Shown here: in pieces, positions 1-7,954 of the stretch
How the letters are laid out: each line of letters starts with the position of its first letter
How positions within the stretch are numbered: the stretch's first letter is position 1
From: Kineosporia aurantiaca JCM 3230
GTDB lineage: Bacteria; Actinomycetota; Actinomycetes; Actinomycetales; Kineosporiaceae
Direction: 5' to 3'
NCBI GenBank assembly: GCA_000719025.1
Contig: JODP01000006.1
Coordinates: forward strand, 620,001 to 684,000
DNA: 64,000 nt
Made by a program: the position numbers and the translations under genes
Notes under the pieces: generated by a model
What the model saw: only the letters and a program-made list of their open reading frames with translations
Databases searched by the model: none
What the model was told of the DNA's origin: nothing

Positions 1-1
1 C

Positions 2-388
2 CGCACGATCCCGCACGAGCTGGACTGGCTGCGGACCGCGGTGCACCTGGAGAAGGGCTGCTACCGGGGGCAGGAGACGATCGCCCGGGTGCACAACCTC
101 GGCCGCCCCCCGCGTCGGCTGGTCATGCTGCACCTGGACGGCTCGATGAGCGAACTGCCGGAGAACGGCGCCCCGGTGCTGAACGGCGCTCGCGAGGTCG
201 GCCGGGTGACCACCGCCGCGCGGCACCACGAGCTCGGCCCGATCGCCCTGGCCGTGCTGAAGCGGTCCACCCCGGCCGACGCCCAGCTGATCGCCGGAGG
301 GGTGGAGGCGGCGCAGGAGATCGTGGTGGACGCGGAGGCCGCCCCGGCCACCACCGTCCCCAAAATCCGCCGGATCCCGCAGGCCTGA
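2..388 (+). CDS. ygfZ: YgfZ/GcvT-family folate-binding protein, C-terminal part
   Basis: The reading frame is open from the first bases of the window, so the gene begins upstream and only about 128 C-terminal residues are seen. The segment carries the family signature K-G-C-Y-x-G-Q-E (codons about 53-76), which in YgfZ proteins holds the conserved cysteine. YgfZ proteins bind tetrahydrofolate and support iron-sulfur cluster enzymes in the cytoplasm. The tail after the signature, a small beta-barrel-like domain ending near GVEAAQEIVV, also fits GcvT/YgfZ folds. The gene stands alone before a 66-base gap. The family assignment is firm; which iron-sulfur enzymes it serves cannot be told. Confidence 0.85.
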   Translation, partial: RTIPHELDWLRTAVHLEKGCYRGQETIARVHNLGRPPRRLVMLHLDGSMSELPENGAPVLNGAREVGRVTTAARHHELGPIALAVLKRSTPADAQLIAGGVEAAQEIVVDAEAAPATTVPKIRRIPQA

Positions 389-454
389 CCGCAAAAGTTT
401 CCGCCGACGTCCCCAAGTCTGGTTATTTCTCCGGTCCGGAGTCACGATGGCCGG

Positions 455-1279
455 ATGAACCGGACGCTGATCACCGTGGCTCCGACCGGGGCCGAGGTCG
501 CCAAGGCCGACTGGCCGCAGTTGCCGACCACGCTGGAGGAACTGGTCGCCGAGGCGAAGGCCTGCGAGGCGGCCGGGGCGGGGATGATCCACGTCCACAT
601 CCGGGACGCGGATCATCGGCCCACCTTGGATCTGGGACGTCTGCGGGCGACGGTCGCGGCGCTGCGGGAGAACACCGGGCTGATCGTCCAGCTCTCCACC
701 GGCGGCAGCGTGCACGATCCGCTCGAGGCCCGGCTGGCCGTGCTCGACGCGAATCCCGACTCCTGCTCGCTGACCTGCGGCACGGTGAACTTCGGGGACG
801 ACGTGTTCAGCAACCCCTGGCCGTTCATGACCGAGCTGTACCGGCGCACCCAGATCGCCCAGGTGGTGCCCGAGTTCGAGCTCTTCGACCTCGGCCACAT
901 CGCGGCTTTGGGTCGTCTGCTGGAGGAGTACGGCCTGCCGTTCGGCGGAAAGGTCCATGCCGACCTCGTTCTCGGGGTCCCCGGGGGACTGCCCGCAAAC
1001 GTCCCCAATCTGGTGACTGCCGTGCAGGCCCTGCCGTCGGCGGTGACCTCATGGTCGGCCACCGGGATCGGCCGCGGCCACCTGCCGGTGCTCGCCGCCA
1101 CCCTGGCGCTGGGCGGTCATCTGCGGGTGGGCATGGAGGACAACCTCTTCTTCGCCCCGCGCCGGCCGGTCACCGGGAACGCCGAGCTGGTGGCCCGCGC
1201 GGCCACCCTGGCCAACCATCTCCAGCGCCCGGTGATGAGCCCGGCCGAGGCGCGCGAACTGATCGGTATATCCGTTTAG
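455..1279 (+). CDS. BKACE-family 3-keto-5-aminohexanoate cleavage enzyme-like protein (DUF849)
   Basis: This 274-residue protein has the layout of the beta-keto acid cleavage enzyme family: an N-terminal VAPTGAE segment, the metal-binding HVHIRD motif near residue 48, a QLSTGG strand near residue 80, and a C-terminal VGMEDNLF segment typical of the TIM-barrel end. Family members use a divalent metal to condense a beta-keto acid with acetyl-CoA, giving acetoacetate and a CoA ester. The real substrate varies widely and cannot be read from sequence; no lysine-fermentation genes are nearby, so lysine degradation should not be assumed. The ATG at 455 gives a normal family length. It is probably transcribed alone. 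Confidence 0.85.
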   Translation: MNRTLITVAPTGAEVAKADWPQLPTTLEELVAEAKACEAAGAGMIHVHIRDADHRPTLDLGRLRATVAALRENTGLIVQLSTGGSVHDPLEARLAVLDANPDSCSLTCGTVNFGDDVFSNPWPFMTELYRRTQIAQVVPEFELFDLGHIAALGRLLEEYGLPFGGKVHADLVLGVPGGLPANVPNLVTAVQALPSAVTSWSATGIGRGHLPVLAATLALGGHLRVGMEDNLFFAPRRPVTGNAELVARAATLANHLQRPVMSPAEARELIGISV

Positions 1280-1332
1280 ACCGGTTTCTGTGACCCGGAT
1301 CATCGAGTTCGGGACGATGGGCAGCTTGCAAA

Positions 1333-1917
1333 GTGCTAACTCGAGCAAGCAGAGTGGCTCGGGTGGCGACCCTCAAAGTGCCCGATCGGGTGACCGACCT
1401 CGGAGCCTTCGTCCGGGAGCAGCGCGAGAGCGCGCGGCTCTCGCTCCGGCAGCTCGCGAACGCGGCCGGTGTCAGCAATCCGTACCTGAGCCAGATCGAG
1501 CGCGGCCTGCGCAAGCCGTCCGCCGAGGTGCTCACCCAGATCGCCAAGGGCCTGCAGATCTCCGCCGAGGCGCTGTTCCAGCGGGCCGGCCTGCTCGATG
1601 AGTCGGTCGGGGTGGAGGTCGAGGTGGCGATCCAGAGCGACGTCCGGCTGACCGCCCGGCAGAAGCGGGTGCTGCTGGACATCTACGAGACCTTCCGGGC
1701 CGAGAACGCCCGGGAGGACGCGCCGGCCGAGCCGATCGCGGCCACCGTGGTCCCGCTGGTCACCGGCCTCAAGCCGGGCGTTCCCGGTTCCGACCAGGCA
1801 CCGGGGGCCGGTTCCGGGGGGCGGCGGGTGGCTCGTAAGCGGGCCACCGCCCGGCCGCGCCGCAAGACCCCGACCACCTTGCGCCCGGTTGCCGGGGAAG
1901 ATCCGCACGCCGACTGA
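1333..1917 (+). CDS. XRE-family helix-turn-helix regulator next to hbhA
   Basis: A 194-residue protein with a Cro/C1-type helix-turn-helix at about residues 15-75 (LGAFVREQR, LRQLANAAGVSNPYLSQIERG), then a linker and a basic, Ala/Pro-rich tail ending in RKR and RPRRK clusters. It precedes the HbhA-like gene, an order also known in mycobacteria (Rv0474-Rv0475 from memory), so it may control that gene. Several in-frame GTG codons (1333, 1354, 1363, 1378, 1390) could start it and none has a strong ribosome-binding site; the first is used here, but a start near 1378 would keep the whole DNA-binding domain. The target genes are unknown. Confidence 0.8.
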   Translation: MLTRASRVARVATLKVPDRVTDLGAFVREQRESARLSLRQLANAAGVSNPYLSQIERGLRKPSAEVLTQIAKGLQISAEALFQRAGLLDESVGVEVEVAIQSDVRLTARQKRVLLDIYETFRAENAREDAPAEPIAATVVPLVTGLKPGVPGSDQAPGAGSGGRRVARKRATARPRRKTPTTLRPVAGEDPHAD

Positions 1918-2005
1918 AGCCGGCCGAAACCTGCTCAGCCGCTCGTCCGCCGGCAGCGTCGCCGGAGATTCAGCTCCGCCCGCGCCGCCTCAACAGGAGG
2001 ACACC

Positions 2006-2686
2006 ATGGCCACCAGCACCGAGCACCAGGACCGTTCCGGCCGGCCGTCGATCCCGACCACCCCGCTGTTCGCCGTCGTCGGCGCCACCGACCTGGCCGT
2101 GCGGCAGGTGCGCGCGGCCGCGGCCAGTGCCTCCTCGCTCCAGCAGCAGCTCCGCTCCGACGTCGAGGCCCGGCTGGTCGCGCTGGACCCGAAGACGCTG
2201 AAGGCGCAGGCCGAGCAGGCCCCTACCCGAGCCGTCGCCCGCGCGCTCGAGGTGGCGGTCAAGGCCGAGGCGGCCTACGAGGAACTCGCCCGCCGGGGTA
2301 AGGACCTGGTTGAGCGGGTCTACCCGCAGAACGAGGCACAGACGCTGCGCGACCAGGCCGGCAGCACCCTGAACCGGGGTCGGGCCGCGGTCAACGACAC
2401 CGCCTCGGTGATCCGCGGCACGCTGTCGCTCGGGCGTTCCGGGTCTGCTCCGGCTCCCGAAGCCACTCCGCTGAACCTAGAGGCGGTCCAGGAAGCAGTG
2501 GCGGTCGGCGACGGGGGTAACAAGGCGCCCACGCCCCGGGCGACCCGGCCTGCGGCCAAGAAGGCGACCGTGCGCAAGAGCCCGAACGCCGGCAAGACCG
2601 CGGTCAAGGCCCCGAGCACCCGCAAGACGGGTTCGGGCGGGGCCCGGGCGGCCAAGGCTGCGATCCGGAAGCCCGACGAGGCCTGA
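2006..2686 (+). CDS. HbhA-like (heparin-binding hemagglutinin type) coiled-coil protein
   Basis: The ATG at 2006 follows a perfect AGGAGG (1995-2000), which decides the start; the open frame continues upstream without support. The 226-residue product has a short hydrophobic or amphipathic start (LFAVVGATDLAV), a long helical Ala/Glu/Arg region (residues about 30-130) suited to a coiled coil, and a Lys/Ala/Pro-rich basic tail with KKAT, RKSP and KTAV repeats. This is the architecture of mycobacterial HbhA, a surface adhesin whose lysine-rich tail binds heparan sulfate and DNA. In a free-living actinobacterium the tail may instead bind DNA or anionic polymers; lipid-inclusion or growth-pole roles are also possible. 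Its neighbours, an XRE regulator and a DUF2516 protein, support orthology. Confidence 0.8.
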   Translation: MATSTEHQDRSGRPSIPTTPLFAVVGATDLAVRQVRAAAASASSLQQQLRSDVEARLVALDPKTLKAQAEQAPTRAVARALEVAVKAEAAYEELARRGKDLVERVYPQNEAQTLRDQAGSTLNRGRAAVNDTASVIRGTLSLGRSGSAPAPEATPLNLEAVQEAVAVGDGGNKAPTPRATRPAAKKATVRKSPNAGKTAVKAPSTRKTGSGGARAAKAAIRKPDEA

Positions 2687-2835
2687 TACTCCAGGTGAGG
2701 GTTTGCGGCCCTCGCCGGAGTGCCGGGGTTGTCCCGGATGGGGCGCCCCGGGAACCTTCTTCTGACCGGATCGTTGTGTTCTCAGACCATCCTCCGGGGG
2801 GACCGGGGGCACCTTCGAGGCCCTAAGGTAGAGCT

Positions 2836-3153
2836 ATGGACGCGCTGAGTAGCTTTCAGAACCTGCTCATGCTGATCATTGGTGTGCTTGCGCTCGGTGT
2901 GCAGGCCTACGCGCTGGTCGACGCGCTGCGTCAGCGCACGGACGCGTTCCCCGCGGCCGGCAAGCTCACCAAGCCGCTCTGGCTGGCCATCCTCGGGGTC
3001 TCCGCCGCGGTCGGCATCATCTTCGTGTTCAACCCGTTCAGCGTGTTCGACCTGATCGCCTTCGTCGCCGCCGCGGTCTACCTGGCCGACGTGCGACCGG
3101 CGATCAAGGCGATCACCGGCGGCGGCAACAGCGGTCCGTACGGACGCTGGTGA
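2836..3153 (+). CDS. DUF2516 small membrane protein
   Basis: A 105-residue protein with three predicted membrane segments (about residues 10-30, 48-66 and 70-86), including the conserved QAYALVDALRQRTDAF stretch between the first two. It corresponds to the DUF2516 family that sits directly after hbhA in mycobacteria (Rv0476 from memory), and that is its position here too. No biochemical role is established; a link to HbhA localisation is only an inference from constant gene order. The ATG at 2836 is the only reasonable start. Confidence 0.85.
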   Translation: MDALSSFQNLLMLIIGVLALGVQAYALVDALRQRTDAFPAAGKLTKPLWLAILGVSAAVGIIFVFNPFSVFDLIAFVAAAVYLADVRPAIKAITGGGNSGPYGRW

Positions 3154-3284
3154 GCCCTTTCCCGAGTGACTCGTAGCGTTACGCAGTCGTACGGTCACGC
3201 AACGGCACCAAAGAGCCGCTAGGCTCGATTCCGGGTCACCGCGCCATCCGTGACCCGCCGGTGCCAGCGTGACAGGGAGGGTCC

Positions 3285-3836
3285 ATGACCGAGTACATGC
3301 CCGGAGGGCGTCGCCGGATCGACCGGGTGCTCGCGCCGGGCTACCTGGACGGGATCGACACGCTCGACCTGGAGGAGGTCCGGGTCCGCCGGGCCGACGC
3401 CGACCAGGAAGAGGTCGACCTCTCCTACGCCCGCCGGCTGCTCCAGGGCCGGATCGACCTGCTGCGCGCCGAGCAGCAGCGGCGCAGCGGTGAGGGTTCG
3501 GCCGAGCCGGTCTTCGGCAACCGCACCGACGAGGCGATCGCCGAGACCCTCAAGCGCATCCTCGGCGCCGAGAAGCGCACCGACCGGGGCCTGGGCCGGC
3601 ACATGGCGGCCACCCCGAGCCGGGTCGGCGAGCACCGCCGCGAGGCCGAGCGGGCGGTGTCCGACGTCGGCGTCTCCGACCTGGAGATGCCCGACGCCGA
3701 GCTGGAGGCCGCGATCGGCCGGCTGGTCGAGATCGAGGGCCGGGTGTCCCAGTCGCGCAAGCAGGTCCAGCTGGTGGTGGACACGCTGACCGCCGAGGTG
3801 GCGCGCCGGTACCAGCTCGACCAGGTGAGTCTCTGA
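3285..3836 (+). CDS. rsiG: RsiG-like c-di-GMP-binding anti-sigma factor
   Basis: This 183-residue, mainly helical protein contains two exact copies of the RsiG c-di-GMP motif E-x3-S-x2-R-x3-Q-x3-D: E43-S47-R50-Q54-D58 and E151-S155-R158-Q162-D166. In Streptomyces, RsiG (also known as AmfC) holds the sporulation sigma factor WhiG only when loaded with a c-di-GMP dimer bound between two antiparallel helices bearing these motifs. Both motif helices are present, one near each end, separated by a charged linker. A GGAGGG sequence (3276-3281) precedes the ATG. No whiG-type sigma gene lies in this window, so the partner must be elsewhere. A GGDEF-EAL enzyme at 23651-25810 is a possible source or sink of the ligand. 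Function is inferred from the motif, which is seen directly. Confidence 0.85.
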   Translation: MTEYMPGGRRRIDRVLAPGYLDGIDTLDLEEVRVRRADADQEEVDLSYARRLLQGRIDLLRAEQQRRSGEGSAEPVFGNRTDEAIAETLKRILGAEKRTDRGLGRHMAATPSRVGEHRREAERAVSDVGVSDLEMPDAELEAAIGRLVEIEGRVSQSRKQVQLVVDTLTAEVARRYQLDQVSL

Positions 3837-3853
3837 ACCTCTAGATTGACCGC

Positions 3854-4282
3854 GTGAGAGCAGTCGTCCAGCGCGCCGCTTCCGGTCGGGTCACGGTCGA
3901 GGGCGAGGAGGTCGGCCGGCTCGACGGCCCCGGCCTGGTGGTGCTGATCGGCGTCACCCACACCGACGGCCCGGACCAGGTCGCGCTGATCGCCCGCAAG
4001 ATCGCCACGCTGCGGATCCTGCGGGACGAGAAGGCCGCGGTCGACGTCGGCGCCGGGGTGCTGCTGATCAGCCAGTTCACGCTGTACGCGGACACCGCCA
4101 AGGGCCGCCGCCCGTCCTGGAACCAGGCCGCGCCCGGGCCGGTGGCGGCGCCGCTGGTGGACGCGGTGGCCGAGGCCCTGCGGTCCGCGCACGGGCTGAA
4201 GGTGGCGACCGGCCGGTTCGGGGCGGACATGCAGGTCGAGCTGGTGAACGACGGTCCGGTGACGATCCTGCTCGAGGCCTGA
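3854..4282 (+). CDS. dtd: D-aminoacyl-tRNA deacylase
   Basis: A 142-residue protein of normal Dtd length with both signature motifs: SQFTLY near residue 76 and ELVNDGPVT near residue 131, which carry the catalytic threonine and the cross-subunit Gly-Pro filter. The homodimeric enzyme hydrolyses D-amino acids and glycine from mischarged tRNA in the cytoplasm. The GTG at 3854 lies 17 bases after the rsiG stop, so the two genes are probably co-transcribed. The gene converges with the methyltransferase gene that ends at 4285, with only two bases between the stop codons. Confidence 0.95.
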   Translation: MRAVVQRAASGRVTVEGEEVGRLDGPGLVVLIGVTHTDGPDQVALIARKIATLRILRDEKAAVDVGAGVLLISQFTLYADTAKGRRPSWNQAAPGPVAAPLVDAVAEALRSAHGLKVATGRFGADMQVELVNDGPVTILLEA

Positions 4283-4284
4283 CG

Positions 4285-5082
4285 CTAGGGCGCTACGGCG
4301 TCCCACGGCACGGTGACCTCGCCCAGCCGCCAGCGGGTCGGGCCGTCCAGCACTGCCCAGCCCTCCGCCTTCAGTCCAGAGACGGTCGCCAGCCAGCGCT
4401 GACGGGCGCCGAAGGAACTGATCGGCGCGTTCCGGGCCCAGCCCGCGTCGAGTGCGTTCAGGTAGGTGTGGATCCGCTCGCCGGGCACGTTCCGGTGGAT
4501 CAGGGCCTTGGGTAGGCGCTCGGCCACGTCCGAGGGCTTTTCCAGGCCGCCCAGACGCAGCGAGACGGTGAGCGAGACCGGACCCTGGTCTGCGTCCACC
4601 GCGATCCAGGTGGCCCGGCGCCCGATCTCGTCGCAGGTCCCGTCCACCAGCAGGCCGCCCGGGGCCAGTCGTTCGCGCACCAGGTTCCAGGCCGGCTCGA
4701 CCTCGGCCTCCGCATACTGCCGCAACACATTGAACGCCCGCACCACCACTGGCCGGCGCCCGTCCAGGGGTAGCTCGAATCCGCCTACCCGGAAGCTCAG
4801 CCCGGGGCGTTCCAGCGGTTTGGCCACCGTCACGCGGGCCGGGTCGATCTCGATGCCGACCACCTCCACATCGGCGCGCACGGAGCTCAGCCTGTGACGC
4901 AGTTCGACCGCGGTGATCGGGCTGGCGCCGTACCCCAGATCAACCACCAGGGGGTCTGCGGCGTTGCGAATGAGGGACGCGGCGGGGCCGGCCAGCCAGC
5001 GGTCGACGCGGCGCAGACGGTTGGGGTTGGTGGTGCCGCGGGTGATCGTGCCCTGCACGGCATGGCGGCGGGGCTGGGGCAC
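4285..5082 (-). CDS. Class I SAM-dependent methyltransferase-like protein upstream of mshA
   Basis: The protein has a class I methyltransferase core: the glycine-rich SAM loop VVDLGYGASP, an acidic end of strand 2 (VVGIEIDP), and RERLAPGGLLVDGTCDE for motifs III-IV. The family is conserved next to mshA in actinobacteria; its substrate is unknown. The frame stays open to a GTG at 5184, but the extra stretch is Arg/Ser-rich, and family members begin roughly 15-20 residues before the RGTTNPNRLRR segment, so the GTG at 5082 (265 residues) is preferred. Neither start has a clear ribosome-binding site. The gene is divergent from mshA; the roughly 190-base gap should hold both promoters. Confidence 0.75.
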   Translation of the reverse strand: MPQPRRHAVQGTITRGTTNPNRLRRVDRWLAGPAASLIRNAADPLVVDLGYGASPITAVELRHRLSSVRADVEVVGIEIDPARVTVAKPLERPGLSFRVGGFELPLDGRRPVVVRAFNVLRQYAEAEVEPAWNLVRERLAPGGLLVDGTCDEIGRRATWIAVDADQGPVSLTVSLRLGGLEKPSDVAERLPKALIHRNVPGERIHTYLNALDAGWARNAPISSFGARQRWLATVSGLKAEGWAVLDGPTRWRLGEVTVPWDAVAP

Positions 5083-5270
5083 AGATTGCAGCCTAGAACG
5101 CTTGACGGAGGACGGCCGTCGCCTCCCGCGTGCTCGTGACGGAAGTGAACACGCAGGTGACCGCGTGGTGACAATCACCCCCACCCGGTTCGGGAAGAGC
5201 GGCCACGGTCGGTGAGTTAGCTTCCTTCGGGGGCTTTCAGGGTTCCCGCAACGACTGGGAGGACGGACGC

Positions 5271-6602
5271 ATGGGGCTGAGGCCGGACGGAAGTCCCGGG
5301 CGGGTCGCGATGCTGTCCGTCCACACCTCTCCGCTCGAGCAACCGGGCACCGGGGACGCGGGCGGTCTGAACGTCTACGTCGTCGAGACCGCGAAGCGGC
5401 TGGCCCGGCGGGGCACCGAGGTGGAGATCTTCACCCGGGCGACCGCCGGCGACCTGCCGCCGGTCACCGAGCTGCTGCCCGGCGTGCTGGTCCGCAACAT
5501 CGTCGCCGGGCCGTACGACGGACTGTCCAAGGACGACCTGCCCGGCCAGCTCTGCGCGTTCAGCGCGGGGGTGCTGAGTACCGAGGCGCGGCGCACGGCG
5601 GGCTGGTACGACCTGGTGCATTCCCACTACTGGCTCTCCGGGCAGGTCGGCTGGCTGGCCGCCGAGCGCTGGAACGTGCCGTTGCTGCACACCATGCACA
5701 CCATGGCCAAGGTGAAGAACCTGTCGCTGGCCACCGACGACCGGCCCGAGCCGGCCGGCCGGGTGATCGGCGAGGAGCAGGTGGTGGCCGCGGCCGATCG
5801 GCTGATCGCGAACACCGATCTGGAAGCGCGGGACCTGATCGGGCTGTACGACGCGGATCCGGGGTTGGTCACGGTGATCCCGCCGGGGGTCGATCTGGAC
5901 GTGTTCAGCCCGGATGCGGAGGGCGGCAAGCAGGGTGCCCGCCGTCGGCTGGGCCTGGCCGCGGGCGCCGAGGTGGTGCTGTTCGTCGGCCGGATCCAGC
6001 CGTTGAAGGCGCCGGACGTGCTCCTGCGGGCGATCGCCGAGCTGGTCGCGGGCTCGCCGACGCGGCGGGAGAACCTGGTCGTCGCGGTGATCGGCGGGCC
6101 CAGCGGGTCCGGCCTGGAACGGCCGGAGGAGCTGCAGAAGCTGGCGGTCGAGCTGGGCATCGGCGACCTGGTGCTGTTCCACCCGCCGGCCGGGCGCCCG
6201 GTCCTGGCCGACTGGTACCGGGCCGCCGACCTGGTCGCGGTGCCCTCCTACAGCGAGTCGTTCGGCCTGGTCGCGGTGGAGGCCCAGGCCTGCGGGACGC
6301 CGGTGGTGGCCGCCCGGGTGGGTGGCCTGGCCACCGCGGTGCGGGACGGGCGGACCGGGCTGCTGGTCACCGGGCACGAGCCGACCACCTGGGCGCGGAC
6401 GCTGGACGAGCTGTTGCGGGCGCCGCACGTGCGGGAACGGATGAGCCGGGCGGCGGTGCGACACGCGAACTCGTTCAGCTGGGATCACACCGTCGATGCC
6501 ACGCTGGAAACCTACGCCGCCGCGTGCGCTGCTCACGGGCTGGGGGCACCTCCCGGCCGCCTAGCGGCTGGGGGACCCAAATTGGCGGTCGCAGCGGGGT
6601 GA
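5271..6602 (+). CDS. mshA: D-inositol-3-phosphate glycosyltransferase MshA
   Basis: A 443-residue GT4 glycosyltransferase. N-terminal markers include LSVHTSPLEQPG and the GDAGGLNVYV donor-loop motif; the C-terminal Rossmann domain shows FVGRIQPLKAPDVLLRA and the E-x7-E type segment ESFGLVAVEAQACGTPVVA. MshA joins GlcNAc from UDP-GlcNAc to 1L-myo-inositol-1-phosphate, the first step of mycothiol synthesis, in the cytoplasm. The ATG at 5271 is preceded by GGGAGGACGG. The last about 20 residues (GLGAPPGRLAAGGPK) are encoded by a hairpin-forming sequence like actinobacterial intergenic repeats and look like an added tail. The YbjN gene begins five bases after the stop, so the two form an operon. 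Confidence 0.95.
   Translation: MGLRPDGSPGRVAMLSVHTSPLEQPGTGDAGGLNVYVVETAKRLARRGTEVEIFTRATAGDLPPVTELLPGVLVRNIVAGPYDGLSKDDLPGQLCAFSAGVLSTEARRTAGWYDLVHSHYWLSGQVGWLAAERWNVPLLHTMHTMAKVKNLSLATDDRPEPAGRVIGEEQVVAAADRLIANTDLEARDLIGLYDADPGLVTVIPPGVDLDVFSPDAEGGKQGARRRLGLAAGAEVVLFVGRIQPLKAPDVLLRAIAELVAGSPTRRENLVVAVIGGPSGSGLERPEELQKLAVELGIGDLVLFHPPAGRPVLADWYRAADLVAVPSYSESFGLVAVEAQACGTPVVAARVGGLATAVRDGRTGLLVTGHEPTTWARTLDELLRAPHVRERMSRAAVRHANSFSWDHTVDATLETYAAACAAHGLGAPPGRLAAGGPKLAVAAG
6540..6577. repeat. Hairpin-forming repeat-like element at the 3' end of mshA
   Basis: A GC-rich hairpin with arms 6551-6560 and 6564-6573 around a CTA loop, flanked by GGGGGCACC and GGGGGACCC. From memory, this resembles a repeat often seen between genes in Streptomyces. 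Here it lies inside the last codons of mshA and makes a Gly/Ala/Pro tail. Whether it is a member of a dispersed family needs a genome-wide search. Confidence 0.35.
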
Positions 6603-6607
6603 AACGC

Positions 6608-7099
6608 ATGCGTGAGGACGCTGAACAGGCCGTTCGTACCTGGGGCAGCGAAGCGGGGGTAGAGGTAGTTGTCGGTACTCGCCGGGGCGAGTACGTGGTG
6701 GAGCTGCCGGGTGAGGCCAAGCTCCGTACCGGTGTGTCCCTGCTCGTCACCGATCGCGCGCTTAGCGCATCGGCGTTCGTGATGCGCCGCCCGGACGAGA
6801 ACCACGAGGTGTTCTACCGCTGGATGCTGCAGCGCAACACGCGTCTGCCGGGCCTGGCGTTCGCCCTCGACCAGCTCGGCGACGTCTACCTGGTGGGCCG
6901 GATTCCGCTGCCCGGTGTGAACGTGGAGACCATCGACGATCTGCTCGGCGCGATCCTGACCGCCTCCGACGGTTCGTTCAACGAGCTGCTGGCGCTCGGT
7001 TTCCTCAGCTCGATGCGCCGGGAATGGGCCTGGCGGGTGGATCGCGGAGAGTCGACGCGCAACCTGGAGGCCTTCCGTCATCTGCTCCAGGACGAGTGA
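6608..7099 (+). CDS. YbjN-domain protein
   Basis: A 163-residue acidic protein of the YbjN family, which adopts a type III secretion chaperone-like fold. Conserved family features are the basic-aromatic start of the domain, LLVTDRALSASAFVMRRP, and GRIPLPGVNVETIDDLLG. It lies between mshA and gpmA, the same place as its mycobacterial relative (Rv0487 from memory). Its role is not established; a protein-binding chaperone or stress role has been proposed for the family. The start at 6608 is chosen because it lies five bases after mshA; the frame is open further upstream only inside mshA. Confidence 0.8.
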   Translation: MREDAEQAVRTWGSEAGVEVVVGTRRGEYVVELPGEAKLRTGVSLLVTDRALSASAFVMRRPDENHEVFYRWMLQRNTRLPGLAFALDQLGDVYLVGRIPLPGVNVETIDDLLGAILTASDGSFNELLALGFLSSMRREWAWRVDRGESTRNLEAFRHLLQDE

Positions 7100-7113
7100 C
7101 TAGTCTGCGGGGT

Positions 7114-7857
7114 ATGGCGTACACCCTCGTGCTGCTCCGCCACGGCGAGAGCGAATGGAACGCGAAGAACCTCTTCACCGGCTGGGTCGACGTGCCCCTC
7201 TCGGAGAAGGGCCGCGAGGAGGCCGCGGCCGGTGGCCGCCTGCTGGTCGAGGCCGACGTCCTGCCCGACGTCGTCCACACGTCGCTGCTGCGACGGGCGA
7301 TCACCACGGCCTTCCTGGCCCTCGACGCGGCTGACCGGCACTGGATCCCGGTGAAGCGCAGCTGGCGGCTGAACGAGCGCCACTACGGCGCGCTGCAGGG
7401 CAAGGACAAGAAGCAGACGCTGGCCGAGTTCGGCGAGGAGCAGTTCATGCTCTGGCGCCGCTCCTACGCCACCCCGCCGCCGCCGATCGCCGCTGACGAC
7501 GAGTTCTCCCAGGCCGGGGACCCGCGCTACGCCGACCTGGGCGACGCGATGCCGGCCACCGAGTGCCTGAAGGACGTTGTCGCCCGGTTCATCCCGTACT
7601 GGGAGAGCGACGTCGTCCCCGACCTGAAGGCCGGGAAGACGGTGCTGCTGGCCGCGCACGGCAACTCGATCCGGGCGCTGGTGAAGCACCTGGACGACAT
7701 CTCCGACGACGACATCGCCGGGCTCAACATCCCGACCGGCATCCCGCTGGTCTACGAGCTGGACGAGAACTTCCGGCCGATCGTCAAGGGCGGGAAGTAC
7801 CTGGACCCGGCCGCAGCCGCGGAAGCCGTTGCGGCGGTTGCCAACCAGGGCCGCTAA
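7114..7857 (+). CDS. gpmA: 2,3-bisphosphoglycerate-dependent phosphoglycerate mutase
   Basis: This 247-residue enzyme has the histidine phosphatase motif LLRHGESEWN near residue 6, with the phospho-accepting histidine, and the second catalytic histidine in AAHGNSIRALVKHLD near residue 180. It interconverts 3- and 2-phosphoglycerate in glycolysis and gluconeogenesis. Length and motifs are normal for the cofactor-dependent type. The ATG at 7114 is 14 bases after the YbjN gene; the open frame upstream lies within that gene. It converges with phoU across a repeat-filled gap. Confidence 0.95.
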   Translation: MAYTLVLLRHGESEWNAKNLFTGWVDVPLSEKGREEAAAGGRLLVEADVLPDVVHTSLLRRAITTAFLALDAADRHWIPVKRSWRLNERHYGALQGKDKKQTLAEFGEEQFMLWRRSYATPPPPIAADDEFSQAGDPRYADLGDAMPATECLKDVVARFIPYWESDVVPDLKAGKTVLLAAHGNSIRALVKHLDDISDDDIAGLNIPTGIPLVYELDENFRPIVKGGKYLDPAAAAEAVAAVANQGR

Positions 7858-7874
7858 CCCCCCAAACCTTGTTC

Positions 7875-7946
7875 GTGATCATGCAGTTCCGCCCCCGTGA
7901 TCATGCAGTTGGCTGCATGATCACGGGGGCGGTTGTGCATGATCAC
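7875..7946. repeat. TGATCATGCA palindromic repeat cluster between gpmA and phoU
   Basis: Four copies of an 11-base unit GTGATCATGCA occur here: two direct (7875-7885, 7897-7907) and two inverted (7914-7924, 7936-7946). The inner pair makes a perfect 19-base stem (7889-7907 with 7914-7932) around a six-base loop. The cluster fills the gap between two converging genes, so it can act as a two-way terminator. Clusters with the same core are at 28357-28486, 59123-59251 and inside tilS at 46546-46578. Confidence 0.9.
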
Positions 7947-7954
7947 GGGGAGGT

